Source: Bacteroidales bacterium
GTDB taxonomy: Bacteria > Bacteroidota > Bacteroidia > Bacteroidales > Muribaculaceae
Direction of reading: 5' to 3'
Length of the DNA stretch: 46,461 nucleotides
NCBI GenBank assembly: GCA_029224905.1
Contig: JAQXVL010000061.1
Location: 1 to 46,461 of the forward strand
The notes below the pieces were generated by a model. It saw nothing but the letters and a program-made list of their open reading frames with translations. It was not told the origin of the DNA and searched no databases. Both the position numbers and the translations under genes were made by a program. Positions 37,901 to 43,829 of this stretch are shown here, piece after piece (position 1 is the stretch's first letter; each line of letters begins with the position of its first letter).

Positions 37901-38150
37901 TTGCGATGCCATCGCCGGCACCGAGTCCCATATTGCCGATAAAGGCAGTGTTGATGCCTGCCTGTTTCATGGCTTTAAGGTCGTTGACCACGCCTTGCTC
38001 ACTGATATGACCCGAAAGCCAATACCAATAGCACGAAGTGCGCACACTGTCGCGCGGTGTGGCAAACGTGGTTCGCAAATCTCCCCACGCAGTAACCGGC
38101 AAAATTGCCAAAAGTATGACGATTATCGCTGATGATATTTTATTTTTCAT
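34947..38150 (-). CDS. GH106-like alpha-L-rhamnosidase, secreted
   Basis: ORF 34947-38291; preferred start [23 protein letters not shown] at 38150 (or 38156); [46 protein letters not shown]; long multidomain enzyme with C-terminal beta-sandwich ([43 protein letters not shown]). Confidence 0.88.
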   Translation of the reverse strand: [1067 protein letters not shown]

Positions 38151-39924
38151 TGTCATAGAATTTATATCGGTAGTTAAAACGCGCATTCGGAGCCACATCG
38201 CCGATGATGTAGAAATCGAGCACGTCGAGTTGCGGGCAAACGTCAGCCAGATTGTCAATCCACTTGAAGTCGAAATGCCCGGCAACGCCATTTAGATACT
38301 TTCTCGGCACGGCGACTTGCAACTCGTTGCCTTCAATACGGCACGGAATCGACGCAATCGGCGTCCATTGATACTTCCCGGACTCGCTGCAACGGCTGAC
38401 TGTAGCCTCACCGCTACCATTTATATATATTCGGTGCGTATAACCGTGCCAATTCGTGGCATTGCCGGCGGCAATAAGCAGAGTAACGCCGGTGCCCGAC
38501 GGCTCGAACCGCCACGGGTCGCTGCTGCGCAAGTAGAAATGGAAATTGCGTTTGTCGTGTGCCACTTTTGCAACAATCAGATCGTTTCGACCATATTCGT
38601 TGACGATGGTGTCAAGACGGTTGTAGCCAGGCGAATTGCAGCAAAGAGTGTCGGCACGGTCGTCGCGATATTCATACTGCACGGCACTCCATTGTCGGAT
38701 GTCGGCACCCGCTTTGATTTTCGAGCGCCCTACGCATGGGATTGCGCGGCAGCCTTTGTAGCGATGCATGTGCGACACGAATTGCATATAGTAGTTGTCG
38801 CGAATCAGCGGATGCGTACTCGGCTCGATGTCGCGGTTGAACTCGGCATTGTAAGTATCGACAAACATTGTTTCGCCAAATTCCGATTTGCCCAACGGAC
38901 GAGCATACTTAATGTCAGCCGAATCTTTGACAACGTATCGCTGCGCCGTCCATTCGTTAAATTGCGTAATCATTAGCACCGGAGGATGCAGTCGGTGCGC
39001 GGTTTTCCACTGCTCCTCGAAATAGAGTCCCCACGACGTTGAATCGGTCAGCGCATAACGATTGAGCGGCGGTTGCTTGCCGCAATGGAAACTTTTGCCG
39101 ATTTTCGAACTTGCGTGTTGCGCCACGCTGACGCTGAGTTGCTCGGGCACCGACGGGTCGGAGTCGTAGCCGGGCGCCTGCGGATAGTGTTCGAGCCACG
39201 CCCATTCGCGCGGATTTTTACCTTTCATCCATGCCCACGAGCGGCGGAAGGTGAAGCGCTGCGCAATGGCGGGATTGTTCAACTCGAGAGTGTCGGCGGG
39301 ATTGGCAAGGATGAGCGGACGCCCTTGATAGTAGTACCAATAGCGGTCGTTCGACGAATCGCTGTAGAATGTGTTGTAGAGAAGTTCCACCTCGTGCGCA
39401 CCGCCCCAATAGCACATAAAGCTCAACCGAGGCGACTTCATTCCGGCGGCTGTGCGACGATCGATTTCGCGCATCACCGCTCGCACCGAACTTTCGTAGA
39501 TTGGTCCGTTGGTGACGTCGAAAAACAAGAAATCGACTCCGGCATCCGACAGCATCTGCAGATGTTTTGCCACGATGTAAGGATTGCCGGACTGATAGTA
39601 GCCCAACAGAGGTTTGCCCCACCAGTGCATTTCTTGCAAGTCGCCCCACTCCGGATTTTCCGGGTTTCGACCGAGAATCTCGGTAACGTCGAAAATCGCA
39701 TTGTGGTTTACGATGTGGTGTCCGTGCCAAAGATAGTAGAACATACCCACTTCCGACGGACGTCGAACCTGTTGCGCCGAATCGCTGTCGCAGTTGTAGA
39801 CTTCGCGTCCCAAATCGTCGGTAGCAACCCACGTGTCGCTATAAGTATCCCACGACTCAGTCACAGCCGCCTTGCCGACTAAGCCGGCAGCCACTACTGT
39901 AAAAATGCTTAATATATGACGCAT
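38140..39924 (-). CDS. GH71/99-like putative glycoside hydrolase with C-terminal CBM9-like domain (paralogue 1)
   Basis: ORF 38140-39936; signal peptide MRHILSIFTVVAAGLVGKAA; FYYLWHGHH...DVTEILGRNPENPEWG, KHLQMLSDAGVDFLFFDVTNG, MITQFNEWTAQRY, EFNRDIEPSTHPLIRDNYYMQ. Confidence 0.7.
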   Translation of the reverse strand: MRHILSIFTVVAAGLVGKAAVTESWDTYSDTWVATDDLGREVYNCDSDSAQQVRRPSEVGMFYYLWHGHHIVNHNAIFDVTEILGRNPENPEWGDLQEMHWWGKPLLGYYQSGNPYIVAKHLQMLSDAGVDFLFFDVTNGPIYESSVRAVMREIDRRTAAGMKSPRLSFMCYWGGAHEVELLYNTFYSDSSNDRYWYYYQGRPLILANPADTLELNNPAIAQRFTFRRSWAWMKGKNPREWAWLEHYPQAPGYDSDPSVPEQLSVSVAQHASSKIGKSFHCGKQPPLNRYALTDSTSWGLYFEEQWKTAHRLHPPVLMITQFNEWTAQRYVVKDSADIKYARPLGKSEFGETMFVDTYNAEFNRDIEPSTHPLIRDNYYMQFVSHMHRYKGCRAIPCVGRSKIKAGADIRQWSAVQYEYRDDRADTLCCNSPGYNRLDTIVNEYGRNDLIVAKVAHDKRNFHFYLRSSDPWRFEPSGTGVTLLIAAGNATNWHGYTHRIYINGSGEATVSRCSESGKYQWTPIASIPCRIEGNELQVAVPRKYLNGVAGHFDFKWIDNLADVCPQLDVLDFYIIGDVAPNARFNYRYKFYDNEK

Positions 39925-39945
39925 ACGAACAACCATCGGCAGTAA

Positions 39946-42003
39946 TTACGCTATTTTGAGGCTCTTAAAGCCGGTTTTTGATACAACTTTTACAATTACA
40001 AATCCTTTCGGTAGGTTGAGCACGACGTTTTTAGCATTGTCGGCAACGGGCATCGATTGAATCAACGCTCCTTGAGCATTATAAATCTCCACCGAAGTAA
40101 CATCGTCGGCGCTCCAACGCAGGCTGACCTCGCCGGATGCCAAACGAGTCCATTTGACGTCGTTAGCCACGCTGACAGCTTTGACACCGCCTTGAGGCAC
40201 AAGCGAGCCGCGGTAGCGATAGTTGAAACGTCCGTTGGGAGCAACGTCGCCCTTGTCGATAAAGTCGAGAATGTCGGGATTGTCGGGAATATTATCAGCC
40301 CATTTGAAGTCGAAGTCGCAATCCGTCGTCATGCCGAGGTCGGCGCGACTCAGCGCAAAATATAACTGATTTCCGTCTTGGCAAAGATTGATTTTTGCCA
40401 CTTCGGTCCACGAATATGCATTTCCTTCGTTGCGGTAGAGCCAGTATTCGCTGCCCGACTTTTTCATCGTAACGTAGTCGTAGCCGTTCCAGCCTGTTGT
40501 GTAGTCGCAGTCGGAATTGATGAAGAGCATAATCCACGACTTGGCGAAGCGGATGTTGGTCGGAGTCGACGCCATACGAAGATAGAAGTAGACGTTGTCG
40601 GCATCTTTGGTAACTTTCGATGCAATGAGGTCGTGACGACCGGTTTCGTTGACCATCGGCGCCATGTTTTGGAAGCCTTGAGTGTTGCGATGAGTTATGT
40701 CGCCGATATCGTCGCGGAATTCCGGCGTAACGTCGTCCCACTGCGTCATATCAGAGTTGAGTTCGATAGTTTTAGCTGCACTCGGCACGGGGATTTCGCG
40801 CACGCCTTTATAGCGACGCACGTTGTCGACGAGCTGCATATAGTAGTTGTCGCGAATCAACGGATGGGTGCTCGGCTCGATGTCGCGGTTGAACTCGGCA
40901 TTGAAAGCGTCGACGAAATAAGTGCCGCCGATTACCGGATTTCCGCCCGGATAGATGTTGCTCAACTCCGAGGTGGTATGGATGAGAAAACGACTTGCCA
41001 TACACTCGTTAAACTGAGTGACCATCACAATGGGAGGCGCTTGCAAATGAGCCTGCTTCCATTGTTCGGCGAAGTAGAGCCCTCGAGGAGTTTCGGCACA
41101 TACGGCGTATTCATCGATTGCCGGTTGCTTTCCGTTGTGATAACTTTTGCCCACTTTCGTCGTAGCGTGCTGAGCGGTAGAAACAGAGATTTGCTCATAC
41201 GTCTTCACACCATTTTTCATAGTCCAGCCCAACTTCTGCGGATAGTATTCGAGCCACGCCCATTGGTCGGCATAGCGTCCTTGCATCCAAGCCCAGGAGT
41301 AGCGCATCGTGAAATGGTCGACAATTTCGCTGTCGAGCGACGACAGTTCGCTCTTGTTGACGAGCATCAACGGACGTCCGTCGTAGTAGAACCAATATTT
41401 GTCGTACTCGGGTTTGGAGTAGAATTTGTTCCAAAGATTTTTGACAACGGTAGCTGCCGATGCATTGACAGTGTAGCAAAGTTTGGGCGACTTCATACCC
41501 GCCTCGGTGCGGCGGTCGATTGCTTTCATAAGTTCAAGCACCGCGCTATCGTAGGTAAATGCATTGGTAACGTCGAAAAACAGGAAATCGATGCCCGCAT
41601 CAGTGAGCATCTGCAAATGCTTGTCGTAGACAAACGAATCGCTATTGACGTAATATCCCAACCAGGGTTTTGCCCACCAGTGCGGAGAGCCTTCGGGACC
41701 CCATTTGGGATTTTTCGGATTGGCTTTGAGTATCTCCGTGATGTCGTAGATTGGCGAACCATTAGAGCCATGAGGTCCGTTACAGATGTAGTAGAACATA
41801 CCGACCGTGCGGTTACTGCGAGGCTCAACGATTCCGGTTTCGGAACTACTAACGGTGCGTTGCAACTCGTCGACCGCCACCCACGTATCGCTGTAGGTGT
41901 CCCAATCAAAAATGTCGTTGGCATATGCCAACGAATCACTCGCTAACATAGCCAACGACATAAGAACGGTCACATAAAACTTATACTTACTTGAAAAAAC
42001 CAT
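39946..42003 (-). CDS. GH71/99-like putative glycoside hydrolase (paralogue 2) with extra C-terminal T9SS-type sorting-domain-like segment
   Basis: ORF 39946-42021; preferred start MVFSSKYKF at 42003; same blocks as paralogue 1 (KHLQMLTDAGIDFLFFDVTNA, MVTQFNECMASRF, EFNRDIEPSTHPLIRDNYYMQ); ends VEIYNAQGALIQSMPVADNAKNVVLNLPKGFVIVKVVSKTGFKSLKIA. Confidence 0.7.
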   Translation of the reverse strand: MVFSSKYKFYVTVLMSLAMLASDSLAYANDIFDWDTYSDTWVAVDELQRTVSSSETGIVEPRSNRTVGMFYYICNGPHGSNGSPIYDITEILKANPKNPKWGPEGSPHWWAKPWLGYYVNSDSFVYDKHLQMLTDAGIDFLFFDVTNAFTYDSAVLELMKAIDRRTEAGMKSPKLCYTVNASAATVVKNLWNKFYSKPEYDKYWFYYDGRPLMLVNKSELSSLDSEIVDHFTMRYSWAWMQGRYADQWAWLEYYPQKLGWTMKNGVKTYEQISVSTAQHATTKVGKSYHNGKQPAIDEYAVCAETPRGLYFAEQWKQAHLQAPPIVMVTQFNECMASRFLIHTTSELSNIYPGGNPVIGGTYFVDAFNAEFNRDIEPSTHPLIRDNYYMQLVDNVRRYKGVREIPVPSAAKTIELNSDMTQWDDVTPEFRDDIGDITHRNTQGFQNMAPMVNETGRHDLIASKVTKDADNVYFYLRMASTPTNIRFAKSWIMLFINSDCDYTTGWNGYDYVTMKKSGSEYWLYRNEGNAYSWTEVAKINLCQDGNQLYFALSRADLGMTTDCDFDFKWADNIPDNPDILDFIDKGDVAPNGRFNYRYRGSLVPQGGVKAVSVANDVKWTRLASGEVSLRWSADDVTSVEIYNAQGALIQSMPVADNAKNVVLNLPKGFVIVKVVSKTGFKSLKIA

Positions 42004-42054
42004 ATATATATTCACTAACAATGATTATTGCGTAAATAGTTAATTAACCGCGAA

Positions 42055-43818
42055 TTACCAACCGACGTTTTGGAAGTCGGTGCCGGTATGAGTTTTCAAT
42101 TTGTTAATCTCATCACCGGGGATTGGCAGACGCAAGTATTTATCCGTAGTAGCAACACGGCTGTCGCTGACGAGAACACGTTCGTAGGTTACACGACCGA
42201 GTTTGCCGGGGATAACGCTGATACCGGTCACTGCTTTATCTTCGTTAAGGATGTTCCAGCGGCGCACATCGTAGAAGCGATGGTCTTCGAAAGCCAATTC
42301 AACGCGACGCTCGTTGCGAACTCGTGTACGGAAGTCGTCGGTAGAGATTCCGGCTTCGATTGCCGGCATACCTACACGCTCGCGAACTGCATTAATGGCG
42401 TCGAGCGCTGCTTGCGGCGTACTGCCTTGCGAAGCCTCGTTGAGCGCTTCAGCATAGTTGAGATAGAGTTCGGCAAGACGGAAAATCTTGAAATAGCCGT
42501 CGAAGTTTGTGCTGCGATCCGACTTATAGCCGAAGAATTTGCGAAGATAGTAACCCGTACGAGTATTACGGATAGACGACTCGGAGGGGGCATAGGCACC
42601 CGTCGGGCGGGTGTCTATTTTCACTTTACCTCCGGGTTCTAACAAAGAATTATAGTGATAAATTGTAGATTCGAGACGCGGGTCACGATTGGTGTACGGC
42701 GACTGCTCGTTGTAGAGAGTAGCCTCAGGGTTGATGATAGGCTCAAGGTGTTGAGCATCAGCATAACCGAGAATCGGCATCTTGCCGTCGATAGTTTCGT
42801 AGCTGTCGATAAGTTCTTGAGTCGGGCATGCACCGGCTTTCACTTGACCGAGAATTGAGGGAAGACCGTTATCCGACCAAACTGACATCTGGTTCGGTGA
42901 TTCCATAATTGTTTCCTTGTCAATCACGCCTTGCACGTCGGAACGCATTGTGAAATAGAGGTCGTAGCACGAAAGTGCGGCATTGTTGGTCGGAGCGGTT
43001 TTGAAGAGTTCATAGCCGTGCTCAAGACAGAGGTCGAGAGCGCGTTTTGTCACCTCAGCGGCTTCAGCCCACGTAAACGTGCCGTCGTTGTTCAACGGAC
43101 TTGCGGCATAAAGCGCTGCTTCCGACATAATTGCACAAGCCATACCTTTGCTGAAGCGGTAGCGGTCGTCTTCCAAAGTACCGGAGAACCAAGTGAGGCG
43201 AATGTTGTCGTCGCTCACTTCGAGCACTTTCTCGCAGTCGCTGATGATTTGACGAGCACACTCGGCGAAAGAGGCGCGTTTGGTATCGGCGGGAATGTCG
43301 AGACCTATGCTGTTGAGAATCAACGGCACACCGCCGTAATTCTTAATGAGGCAAAGGTAGTAATATGCTCGAAGTCCGTAAGCCTGAGCGCGGAAACTTT
43401 CGCGTTCGTCTTCGTCGTAGGTTTCAGCCTCGTCGATATTTTCGAGGAATTTATTACACTTACGAATACCCTCATAGCAGTTACTCCAACCGCCGGGATT
43501 CGTAATCGGGTTGTCGAACGAAGTGACGCGACCTGCCATCCAGCGCTCGGGAGCACCGTTGAGTTGGTCGTAGACGTCGTAAGCCTCATCGCAGTAGGAT
43601 GCGAGCATCGTCGTACCTTCGAGCACCATTCCGCGGCTTGTCAGATTGGCATAGCAATAGTTCAGGTAGCCTGCAACCTTCTTGGGATTGCCGAACACAG
43701 CCTTGTCGGTGAGACGACCGTCGTCGATTTCATCGATATTTGTGCAACTTGCCATCATAACTGCCATAGCGGTAGTACACGAGGCAATGAGTAGTGATTT
43801 CTTGATAAGATTCAGCAT
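42055..43818 (-). CDS. susD: SusD/RagB family nutrient-binding outer membrane lipoprotein
   Basis: 587 aa; lipoprotein signal (AVMMASCTNID), RAQAYGLRAYYYLCLIKNYGGVPLI, FRLAELYLNYAEALNEA, INAVRERVGMP, RRVELAFEDHRFYDVRRW. Confidence 0.96.
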   Translation of the reverse strand: MLNLIKKSLLIASCTTAMAVMMASCTNIDEIDDGRLTDKAVFGNPKKVAGYLNYCYANLTSRGMVLEGTTMLASYCDEAYDVYDQLNGAPERWMAGRVTSFDNPITNPGGWSNCYEGIRKCNKFLENIDEAETYDEDERESFRAQAYGLRAYYYLCLIKNYGGVPLILNSIGLDIPADTKRASFAECARQIISDCEKVLEVSDDNIRLTWFSGTLEDDRYRFSKGMACAIMSEAALYAASPLNNDGTFTWAEAAEVTKRALDLCLEHGYELFKTAPTNNAALSCYDLYFTMRSDVQGVIDKETIMESPNQMSVWSDNGLPSILGQVKAGACPTQELIDSYETIDGKMPILGYADAQHLEPIINPEATLYNEQSPYTNRDPRLESTIYHYNSLLEPGGKVKIDTRPTGAYAPSESSIRNTRTGYYLRKFFGYKSDRSTNFDGYFKIFRLAELYLNYAEALNEASQGSTPQAALDAINAVRERVGMPAIEAGISTDDFRTRVRNERRVELAFEDHRFYDVRRWNILNEDKAVTGISVIPGKLGRVTYERVLVSDSRVATTDKYLRLPIPGDEINKLKTHTGTDFQNVGW

Positions 43819-43829
43819 AGTTGTATATG

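Noticed and set aside
40378-41946. 522-aa + strand ORF opposite GH71/99-like paralogue 2
   Set aside because: Antisense shadow; no signal or domain pattern, while the minus-strand frame has a coherent paralogue.
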